Positions 8,213 through 14,169 of a stretch of DNA of 29,086 bases are shown piece by piece. Below the pieces are notes generated by a model, which made no database searches, was not told the DNA's origin, and saw only the letters and a list, made by a program, of their open reading frames with translations. Origin of the DNA: JAWPMV01 sp038527215 (GTDB lineage Bacteria > Bacteroidota > Bacteroidia > J057); the NCBI GenBank assembly GCA_038527215.1, contig JBCBGC010000111.1:1-29086 (forward strand), written 5' to 3'. A program made the translations under genes and the position numbers. How positions within the stretch are numbered: the stretch's first letter is position 1; each line of letters begins with the position of its first letter.

Positions 8213-9334
8213 ATGAGCAAATATTGGATCACCTCCCTATTGCTGGCTTTTGGGCTGATGGCCGTATCGGTTGCGCAAGACGCACCCAGAATCCAGTTTG
8301 AGAAAACCACCCATGAATTTGGGACCATCGAGCAAGGGGCACCTGCTGAGTATACCTTTGCTTTCACGAACATTACCGACCAGGATGTAAAGCTCACCCG
8401 GGTAAAAGCATCTTGTGGGTGTACCACCCCAAGTTGGACCCGTGAAGCGGTTGCTTCCGGTGCAAAAGGAACCATCAAAGTTGCTTACAACACCAATCGG
8501 GTAGGGCCTTTCACCAAAACGGTGACGGTCAATTATGACTCCCTCCCTCGTCCGGTAGTGCTCTACATTAAAGGCAATGTGAAAGGCAAAGCGCCTGAGC
8601 CAGTCGACATCTTTAAGCAGATGGTGGGCGGCCTGGGCTTTGAAAAGCTGAACCAAAGCATCGGCGTGATCGACTCTGACAAGGAGAGAGAACTGAGCTT
8701 TATGGTCAAAAACAAAAGCCAGGAGCCGATTCGTTTTACCGGTAAGTACGAGCATGAAATGATGTTCTACGTGGCTGCCGACAAAATGGAGCTTAAGCCC
8801 GGTGAAATGACCAACGTCAAGGTAACCGTCAAAGGCGAAAACTTTGTCAGCAAAGGGGCTTTCACCAAGCAAATCAGCCTTTTTACAGATGAAGCCACCG
8901 CGAATGAGAAAATCCTCACCATTTCTGGGAACCTGAACAAGGTGTACACCGAGGAGGAATTGGCTCGCTTGCCTAATATCGCTTTCGAAAAAACCGTTTA
9001 TGATGGCGGCGTAGTGATCGAAGGGGAAGTGGTAAAAATCGCTTACAAATTCACCAACACCGGCAAAGAAGATCTGGTCATCGAAAATGTGAGAGCTTCT
9101 TGTGGCTGTACCGCTACCGCACCTAAGGATAAAATCATCAAGCCTGGTCAGACTTCTGAGATCATGGCTGAGTTCAACTCGCGCGGTCGCAGTGGCAAGC
9201 AGAACAAATCTATTACCGTTCGTTCAAACGATCCGGACAACGGGACGATCATGCTGCGCCTCCTGGTAGAAGTGGAAAAAGATCCTTTCCACATCGAAAA
9301 CGCTGGTCCTGCCAGCACTGGCCAGCGCCGCTAA
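8213..9334 (+). CDS. Secreted protein with two DUF1573 domains
   Basis: Exported protein of 373 residues with an N-terminal signal (MSKYWITSLLLAFGLMAVSVAQ, cleavage probably after the Ala or Gln) followed by two DUF1573 immunoglobulin-like domains. Each has the hallmark Cys-Gly-Cys-Thr motif: RVKASCGCTTPSW near residue 65 and NVRASCGCTATAP near residue 304. The start at 8213 puts the signal at the N-terminus; the in-frame ATG at 8168 would add 15 charged residues, and a -7-like box overlaps that stretch. The function of DUF1573 is not established; these are ASPM/SPD-2/Hydin-like beta-sandwich repeats. The gene is divergent from DUF1800 and is followed 12 bp later by a terminator, so it is probably monocistronic. 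Confidence 0.88.
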   Translation: MSKYWITSLLLAFGLMAVSVAQDAPRIQFEKTTHEFGTIEQGAPAEYTFAFTNITDQDVKLTRVKASCGCTTPSWTREAVASGAKGTIKVAYNTNRVGPFTKTVTVNYDSLPRPVVLYIKGNVKGKAPEPVDIFKQMVGGLGFEKLNQSIGVIDSDKERELSFMVKNKSQEPIRFTGKYEHEMMFYVAADKMELKPGEMTNVKVTVKGENFVSKGAFTKQISLFTDEATANEKILTISGNLNKVYTEEELARLPNIAFEKTVYDGGVVIEGEVVKIAYKFTNTGKEDLVIENVRASCGCTATAPKDKIIKPGQTSEIMAEFNSRGRSGKQNKSITVRSNDPDNGTIMLRLLVEVEKDPFHIENAGPASTGQRR

Positions 9335-9346
9335 AAAATACATCGC

Positions 9347-9390
9347 AGACTGCCTCAGAGGCCGTAACCTTTGAGGCAGTCTTTGCGTTT
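9347..9390 (+). terminator. Terminator of the DUF1573 gene
   Basis: An 11-bp perfect stem (9347-9357 with 9372-9382) can be lengthened by an inner GAGG/CCTT pairing and is followed by TTGCGTTTT. It begins 12 bp after the stop codon and lies between the DUF1573 gene and ssrA, so it insulates the tmRNA gene. Confidence 0.8.
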
Positions 9391-9415
9391 TACAATATTG
9401 CTGTTTTGAAGCAGC

Positions 9416-9423
9416 GATCTTTG
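9416..9423 (+). promoter_or_regulatory. Candidate -7 element of ssrA
   Basis: GATCTTTG differs by one base from the TAnnTTTG consensus and ends 6 nt before the predicted mature 5' end at 9430. No convincing -33 TTTG at the right distance was seen, so this is tentative. A longer leader removed by RNase P is also possible. Confidence 0.35.
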
Positions 9424-9528
9424 AAGTATGGGGACGACACGGTATTGACGGGATTGACTCTGTGTAGTATAAGCATGTGGTGGGCTGTAGAGGGACCACT
9501 TAAATCCTCCTTTGCGACTTTTTTACAT

Positions 9529-9558
9529 GGCGAAAGAAATTACGCTCTCGCTGCTTAA
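9529..9558 (+). other. tmRNA proteolysis-tag reading frame (GERNYALAA-stop)
   Basis: The resume codon GGC at 9529 is followed by codons for GERNYALAA and a TAA stop at 9556-9558. The ending NYALAA is the standard degron recognised by ClpXP-type proteases, and Bacteroidota tags commonly start with GE. The in-frame terminal AA-stop and the flanking pseudoknot-like sequences support the frame. Confidence 0.93.
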
Positions 9559-9783
9559 TTAGATTAAGCAACTGAGATGTTCCTCGAGTACACTTTGGCT
9601 GTCAGTTACTCATTTGAGGGACACATCATCGAGACAGTCTTCGGCCGAGGCCCTCCACGACCTCAGCTCAAGATTTAGTGGAAACCTCTGTTAGCAGGTC
9701 CTGCCGCTCGGGTAGCTAGCAGAAAATAATAGAACGGCTAAGCATGTAGAAGGCTCCATGGCTGCTTTCTCCGGACGAGGGTT

Positions 9784-10038
9784 CGAGTAGGACCTCCCTG
9801 GTGGTAACATCAGGGTAATAAATCGGATGAATTCAGGGAAACCTACGTCTGTTTCGGCAGATATGGCAATCCTGAGCGAAGCTCCAGGTACACCTGGAGA
9901 ACGTGCAGAGACTACTGGAGAACTGATGCCCCGGCATCAAAGGGTTCTTAATCACCAGCAAGAGCGTCCGATATCCTGACGATTTTGAAGCAGGATAAAG
10001 AGATAGTCCATTCCACGGGAAACCGTTGGCCGCATATG
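9784..10038 (+). ncRNA. Group I intron (ORF-less, 255 nt) inserted in the ssrA T-loop
   Basis: Predicted self-splicing ribozyme. By eye I can pair: P1, exon GGGTT (9779-9783) with GACCT (9791-9795), with the conserved U-G at the splice site; P2, 9796-9800/9811-9815; P3, 9822-9829/9965-9972 (8 bp, one G-U); P4, 9833-9837/9871-9875; P5, around 9842-9866; P6, with an 8-bp extension 9882-9889/9892-9899; P7, 9910-9914/10004-10008; a three-tier P7.1/P7.2-like arm (9915-9918/9955-9958, 9919-9923/9944-9948, 9925-9930/9933-9938); P8, 9973-9978/9991-9996; and P9 with a GAAA tetraloop (10019-10022). The intron ends in G10038. P10 pairs intron GAGT (9785-9788 region) with exon ACTC (10041-10044). The P7.1/P7.2 arm suggests an IA-like subgroup (inference). 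No homing endonuclease ORF is present. The CGA repeat at both junctions leaves a 3-nt ambiguity, which the U/G rule resolves. Confidence 0.93.
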
Positions 10039-10068
10039 CGACTCCCTCCGTCTCCACCCATACAAGAT

Positions 10069-10099
10069 GCCCCTTCCGATTTCGGAAGGGGCTTTTTTT
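10069..10099 (+). terminator. Intrinsic terminator of ssrA
   Basis: A perfect 10-bp stem (10069-10078 with 10083-10092, ATTT loop) is followed by seven Ts (10093-10099). It begins 13 nt after the tmRNA 3' end and sits between convergent ssrA and the cyclase-family gene. The minus strand lacks a good T-run. Confidence 0.93.
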
Positions 10100-10121
10100 G
10101 CAATCCTCTAGCAACTCCCCA

Positions 10122-10886
10122 CTACTCCCGCACCAAAGCCACCACCCGGGCTGGCGCGGCGGAGCCGCCCTTGATCTTAATAGGAAACGCAGCCACTTCA
10201 AAGCCGCTGATGGGCAAGGCATCGAGGTTGGTGAGTTGCTCCATGTGGCAATATTCTTTGTCGATACCGACGAGGTGAGCCTCCCAGAAGAGTTCTTTGT
10301 TGCCGCTCTCTTTGGCTTCGGCGATCAGGTGGGGCAGGGGCAGGTCCCAGCCCCATTGGTCTATGCCCATGACCCGGATGCCTTGGTCGATCAGCCAGGC
10401 AGTAGCCTCAGCGCTCATGCCGGTGCCGTGGGTGAAGAACTTTTTGGTTCCCATATGTTGGTCGCGCCCCGTTTTGATGAGGACAATCATGCCTGGCTGG
10501 ATGCTAAGCTTTGTTTCATCCAGATAGGTTTGGATATCTGCTATGGTGATCGGATCGAAATCTTGCTTATGTTTCATATCGATCACCAGACCGGGACCGA
10601 AACACCACTCGAGCGGAATTTCATCTATGGTTTTGGCCCGCTTGCCTTCGCAGGTCGGGCCATAGTGCCAGGGTGCGTCAATATGCGTGGTGGAATGTAC
10701 CCCCATTTTTTTGATGGTATCATCGGCCCAGCCTACAAACTTGGCAGGGAAGAGGCGAAAGGGTAAACCCAGGTAGCGAACCAGCCAGCGGGAACTTTTG
10801 TGCAATTTATGTTTGATTTTCACCTTCATGAAGAAGGGATCTCCGGGATTGTACTGGACGGTTTTAGAGAGGTCGATGATCTTCAT
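10122..10886 (-). CDS. Cyclase-family (kynurenine formamidase-like) metal hydrolase
   Basis: A 254-residue member of the cyclase family (PF04199 type), which includes kynurenine formamidases, isatin hydrolases and other metal-dependent amide or lactam hydrolases. The metal-site motif HSTTHIDAPWHYG at about residues 64-76 supplies the usual HxxxHxDxxxH ligands. I chose the start at 10886 because it overlaps the upstream stop as ATGA and yields MKIIDLSKTV, the normal family N-terminus; the frame extends to 10913. No signal peptide is seen, so it is cytoplasmic. It is the last gene of the TetR-led operon and would suit hydrolysis of an intermediate late in a degradation route. Kynurenine as substrate is not supported by neighbours. 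Confidence 0.87.
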   Translation of the reverse strand: MKIIDLSKTVQYNPGDPFFMKVKIKHKLHKSSRWLVRYLGLPFRLFPAKFVGWADDTIKKMGVHSTTHIDAPWHYGPTCEGKRAKTIDEIPLEWCFGPGLVIDMKHKQDFDPITIADIQTYLDETKLSIQPGMIVLIKTGRDQHMGTKKFFTHGTGMSAEATAWLIDQGIRVMGIDQWGWDLPLPHLIAEAKESGNKELFWEAHLVGIDKEYCHMEQLTNLDALPISGFEVAAFPIKIKGGSAAPARVVALVRE

Positions 10887-11527
10887 GCCTTTTGGTGTTT
10901 TCCGGCTTTCCAATGAGCGGAAAGATGGGTTTGGGCGAACTGCAGCGGTTCGGGTTCTATTTCCGTGGCCATAGAATCGTTCCAGCGGTTCAGAAAGCCG
11001 AAAACGGCAATCGTGGCCACAATTTCCACTTTTTGCCCAGGGGTGAAGTGGGTATCCAGGGCGGCATGGTGCTCCTCGGTCACCTGATTGGGAGTGCTGC
11101 CTGCAGCCATGGCAAAGCGAAGGGCTGCTTTTTCTGCCTCCGTAAACAACTCCGACTGTTCAAATTCCCAGACTTGCTGGAGCTTTTCCACGCTTACCCC
11201 ATTGCGATGGGCCGTATGAGCGGTATGGGCCTGACAGTATCGACAGCCAGCCGCATTGCTGGAAACATGGGCCACCAAATCCTTTAAGTAAGCGGGCACC
11301 TCCAGGTGGCTATTTTTCTTGGCTTTGAGGGTCCACCTGAGGTTTTTTATGGCAATTTTCAGCCCGGTCAAAGCGGTAGCCTCAGAGGAGGCGAAGCCTT
11401 TTACATTGGCGGAAAGCATGGCAAATGCGCCCAGAATGTTGGGCTTCTGCGCCATGCTGTGGAGACTGTTGGGCACGAAACCCATCACTTTTCTGGCTTC
11501 GCGGACGATGATGTCGTAATCTTTCAT
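10883..11527 (-). CDS. Carboxymuconolactone decarboxylase / AhpD-like family protein
   Basis: A 214-residue all-helical protein of the AhpD/CMD superfamily. The redox-type motif CRYCQAHTAH (Cys95, Cys98, with the His three residues on) is the peroxidase-related AhpD signature, and the partner segment EIVATIAVFGFLNRWND is the usual second helix. Members act as alkylhydroperoxidases or as decarboxylases in aromatic catabolism; the CxxC motif favours the peroxidase-related branch. It overlaps the downstream cyclase gene by 4 bp and lies 42 bp after the sulfatase gene. In this operon it may detoxify peroxides formed by the flavin monooxygenase (inference). Confidence 0.85.
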   Translation of the reverse strand: MKDYDIIVREARKVMGFVPNSLHSMAQKPNILGAFAMLSANVKGFASSEATALTGLKIAIKNLRWTLKAKKNSHLEVPAYLKDLVAHVSSNAAGCRYCQAHTAHTAHRNGVSVEKLQQVWEFEQSELFTEAEKAALRFAMAAGSTPNQVTEEHHAALDTHFTPGQKVEIVATIAVFGFLNRWNDSMATEIEPEPLQFAQTHLSAHWKAGKHQKA

Positions 11528-11569
11528 GTTGGATATCAGCTAAGGCTTAGGTTCATTCAGTTAAGCTAT

Positions 11570-13159
11570 TCATTTTTTACGCATCCTTTTCATCCAACGC
11601 CATCCCTGCCGGAATCCCAATATGAGAAGGCTCAGCAAGAGTAAAAACAAGAAAATCAGTATATAGGTCGAAGCATGTATAGGCCCCGCCACCTTCCCTT
11701 CCACGCCGGCATAAGGCTCGCGGTCGATTTCCCCCCCAAAGCGGTCAGGATCAATGAATACCTTCCATAAGGGATCATCGATGGCTTTTCCTCTGGGGAA
11801 AGTTTGAATAGCTTGAGAAAGTTGAGCTACTACGGAAGGATAGCTTTCCGCGAGGTTGTGAGATTCCAAAGGGTCCTCGAAAATCTGATACAGTTCGTCA
11901 GGCTCGCCCGTGGTTTGGATGAGTTTCCATTCCTCCTGAAAGTAAGCGCTGCCAAATTTACTTTCAGTGAGGAAAGGGGGTATACGAGCTTCGGTTTTTT
12001 CCTGGAAAAAAGACCAATGGTTCGTGCCATCAAAAACCGTGGAATCTGTAGCAAGACCTGCCATGCCAGCCAGGGTAGGCAGAACATCATGAACCGTGAT
12101 CCGGCTTTCTATTTTTCTGCCCGATAGATAGCCCGGAGCATAAACAAAAGAAGGCACCCTGATCCCGCCTTCTTGCACCAGGTATTTGCCGCCTTTGAAG
12201 GGGTGGTTATCACCAGCTCCCTTTTCCATGCTTTTTCGGAAAAATTCAAAAAATGGGATAGGTAAAGGAGCGCCCAGAATGTTGGTGAGGCGTTCTACGT
12301 TATGCTTGATTGTAGGAGGCGTGGAAGCATAGTTTCTGCCGCCATTGTCGCTCATAAACCAAATCAAGGTGTTGTCTATGAGGTCCTGGCTTTCCAAAGT
12401 TTCCAGGATTCTTCTGACTCCTTGATCCACCTCTGAAACCATGCCTGCGTAAGCTTTACGATGGGGATTAGGCAGGTGCTGATAGGGAGCCATGGCCGTA
12501 TCTGGCGCTTCATTGGGGGAATGCGGGGCGGCAAAGCAAAGCATGAGAAAAAAAGGCCTAAGGGAATCTTTTGCTGAAATGAGGTTGATGGCTTCATGGG
12601 TGAGCAGGTGGGTGGAATAGCCTTTTTCTTCCAGGGTTTTTCCATTACGCTGCCAGTCCAGACCCCCTCCATGCACATGGTCATAGTGCCCAATGCCGCC
12701 ATTGAGAAAGCCATAAAAATGATCAAATCCCCGATTCAAAGGCCAATATTCCTTTTTGAATCTTCCCAGATGCCATTTCCCTACCAAATAAGTCTCATAA
12801 CCAGCATCCTTAAAAAATTGGGGCATCAGCTTTTCACTCAACGGCAAGCCCAATTCATTGTTTTTACTCAAAGGGTTAAGCATGCCTAAGCGGCTGGCAG
12901 ACCTCCCGGTCAGCAAAGAGGCCCGGGTAGGCGAACAGGTCGCGTGCACATAAAAGCGATCTAATTCCAAGCCTACCCTGGCCAAACGGTCCAGGGTAGG
13001 GGTTTGAATTTCGCTCCCGTGATAACCCACATCATGCCACCCCATATCATCCACCACAATCATGAGAATATTGGGTTGGGCAGTAGCAGGGGCTTGCTGG
13101 GCATGGAGGAAGTAGGGGAGACTTCCTAAGAGAAATAAGAGTAGGTTCTTCATTTTCAT
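11570..13159 (-). CDS. Type I (formylglycine) sulfatase, exported and membrane-anchored
   Basis: A 529-residue arylsulfatase-family enzyme hydrolysing a sulfate ester. A signal peptide covers residues 1-20 (MKMKNLLLFLLGSLPYFLHA). The metal-binding Asp pair is in MIVVDDMGWHDVGYHG (residues 37-38), and Cys75 in CSPTRASLLTGR is the CxPxR site converted to formylglycine. VGKWHLG supplies further active-site residues, and WFMSDNGG is the late Asp-Asn metal motif. Unusually, the C-terminus has a strongly hydrophobic segment (ILIFLFLLLLSLLILGF) followed by basic residues, predicting a tail anchor with the catalytic domain in the periplasm. A maturase (FGE or anSME) must be encoded elsewhere. The substrate is unknown; location among aromatic-type enzymes suggests an aryl sulfate rather than a polysaccharide (inference). 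It lies 26 bp after the FAH-like gene. Confidence 0.92.
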   Translation of the reverse strand: MKMKNLLLFLLGSLPYFLHAQQAPATAQPNILMIVVDDMGWHDVGYHGSEIQTPTLDRLARVGLELDRFYVHATCSPTRASLLTGRSASRLGMLNPLSKNNELGLPLSEKLMPQFFKDAGYETYLVGKWHLGRFKKEYWPLNRGFDHFYGFLNGGIGHYDHVHGGGLDWQRNGKTLEEKGYSTHLLTHEAINLISAKDSLRPFFLMLCFAAPHSPNEAPDTAMAPYQHLPNPHRKAYAGMVSEVDQGVRRILETLESQDLIDNTLIWFMSDNGGRNYASTPPTIKHNVERLTNILGAPLPIPFFEFFRKSMEKGAGDNHPFKGGKYLVQEGGIRVPSFVYAPGYLSGRKIESRITVHDVLPTLAGMAGLATDSTVFDGTNHWSFFQEKTEARIPPFLTESKFGSAYFQEEWKLIQTTGEPDELYQIFEDPLESHNLAESYPSVVAQLSQAIQTFPRGKAIDDPLWKVFIDPDRFGGEIDREPYAGVEGKVAGPIHASTYILIFLFLLLLSLLILGFRQGWRWMKRMRKK

Positions 13160-13185
13160 GACAAGCGGTTAAATACATTCATGCT

Positions 13186-14169
13186 TTATTCACCTACTGA
13201 AATCTTGACGCGGCCTAACCCTTCTCCTCGAATTTCTACCTCGTCTCCTCTTTTTAAGAATAGGGCTTGATCACCGCCCAGTTTTACTGAGAGCTTCCGA
13301 TAGCGGTCAAATCCCAATAGGCTGCTGAGACGAACCAACGCCCTTGGTGTGCCGATGGCTACGCCTCCCGGGGTTCCCATGAGGATCATGTCTCCTCTTT
13401 TTAGCGAAAGGTCTGGATATTTCTGTTGGATAAAAGCCAACATCTGGGCAGGGGTGTAAATCATATTTTCCGTCGTCTGGGACTGTCGCTGTTCTCCATT
13501 GACAAACGTTTCAAGGCGTATGCAGGGCAGAGAATTTGGCTGAGGCTCGTGGGGAATCCAGACCTGATCGGTCATCGGGGTAAAGCCTGGAAAACTTTTG
13601 GAGGCTCCCCAATATGCATAGCGTTTGGAGCTTCCTTCTCCCAGCAAGGCCAGACTGCGGGCGGAAAGATCATTGGCGAGGAAAAAGCCAATGGGAGGCA
13701 CAAAGTTCTCGTCCTGCAATTCTTCCCGAGAAATATCCGCTAATAAGACGAACCCCAACTCCACCTCATAGTCTAGTAAGGGACCCATTTCTGGGAAGTC
13801 ATGTTCTACCTTCTCCGCCACCTCGGGTTCAAGCGCTGAGATGGCCGCCAGCATTTCTTTCATATCTGGAAGGGCTACTTTTGTTTCATGCCCAGTCATA
13901 CTGGATACTTGCTTGAGAAAAATGGGCGGTAGAGCTTTCGGGTCAAAACTGGCAGAGGTTTCTTTCAAGTGATCACTGTAGGTCAATCCCATGCCGAGAA
14001 TATGCTGAGGTGCCGGGAGGCTATCACGGGCAAGAAAATACCCCTCTGACAGCTCATGGCAAGTAAAAGCTGCCGGATCAGGAATACCGGACAAAGGCCG
14101 GAAAAGGTAATATGCCAGGCCCCCCAAGAGGAGGAAAAGGGAAAGGAGAAGGAAGCGTTTTATATTCAT
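13186..14169 (-). CDS. Fumarylacetoacetate hydrolase-family protein with N-terminal membrane anchor
   Basis: A 327-residue FAH-family protein. This family hydrolyses or isomerises C-C bonds in beta-dicarbonyl products of aromatic catabolism. Metal-site segments are visible: LLDYEVELGFVL (Glu-x-Glu), FFLANDLSARS (Asp) and GDMILMGTPGGVAIG, the characteristic C-terminal loop. Most family members are soluble, but this one starts with MNIKRFLLLSLFLLLGGLAYYLF, an uncleaved signal anchor or signal peptide, which would place the enzyme outside the cytoplasm or tether it. The start overlaps the stop of the monooxygenase gene by 4 bp (ATGA), so cotranslation is likely. Function as a ring-cleavage-product hydrolase is plausible but no ring-cleaving dioxygenase is visible nearby. 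Confidence 0.86.
   Translation of the reverse strand: MNIKRFLLLSLFLLLGGLAYYLFRPLSGIPDPAAFTCHELSEGYFLARDSLPAPQHILGMGLTYSDHLKETSASFDPKALPPIFLKQVSSMTGHETKVALPDMKEMLAAISALEPEVAEKVEHDFPEMGPLLDYEVELGFVLLADISREELQDENFVPPIGFFLANDLSARSLALLGEGSSKRYAYWGASKSFPGFTPMTDQVWIPHEPQPNSLPCIRLETFVNGEQRQSQTTENMIYTPAQMLAFIQQKYPDLSLKRGDMILMGTPGGVAIGTPRALVRLSSLLGFDRYRKLSVKLGGDQALFLKRGDEVEIRGEGLGRVKISVGE

Larger units (their letters stand above)
9430..10056 (+). ncRNA. ssrA: tmRNA (ssrA), interrupted by a group I intron in the T-loop
   Basis: Transfer-messenger RNA, which rescues stalled ribosomes and tags the nascent peptide for proteolysis. The 5' acceptor strand GGGGACG (9430-9436) pairs with CGTCTCC at 10049-10055 (7 bp, one G-U), with discriminator A10056. 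The D-domain shows GGTATTGACGGG at 9441-9452, a variant of the usual GGATTCGACGGG. A tag reading frame lies at 9529-9558. A PK1-like AAGCATG/CCACTTAAAT region precedes the tag, and a second AAGCATGTAGA segment lies near 9740. The T-stem strand GAGGG (9777-9781) plus TT (9782-9783) resumes at 10039 with CGACT and CCCTC. Exons are therefore 9430-9783 (354 nt) and 10039-10056 (18 nt), giving a 372-nt RNA before CCA. A full CCA is not encoded (ACCC follows), so CCA addition is probably enzymatic. Confidence 0.95.

Noticed and set aside
9430..9800. A pseudogene or truncated tmRNA ending at the broken T-arm
   Set aside because: The missing T-loop, T-stem and acceptor strand are found intact at 10039-10056, and the intervening sequence has a full group I core.
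9784..10056. Integrative element attachment site in ssrA
   Set aside because: Elements often target ssrA, but there is no integrase gene and the insert is a compact ribozyme, not an element boundary.
9833..10222. 129-residue open frame on the minus strand across the intron and terminator, as a possible intron-encoded protein
   Set aside because: It runs antisense to the ribozyme core and into the cyclase gene, has no LAGLIDADG, GIY-YIG, HNH or other endonuclease motif, and its composition is that of a shadow frame.
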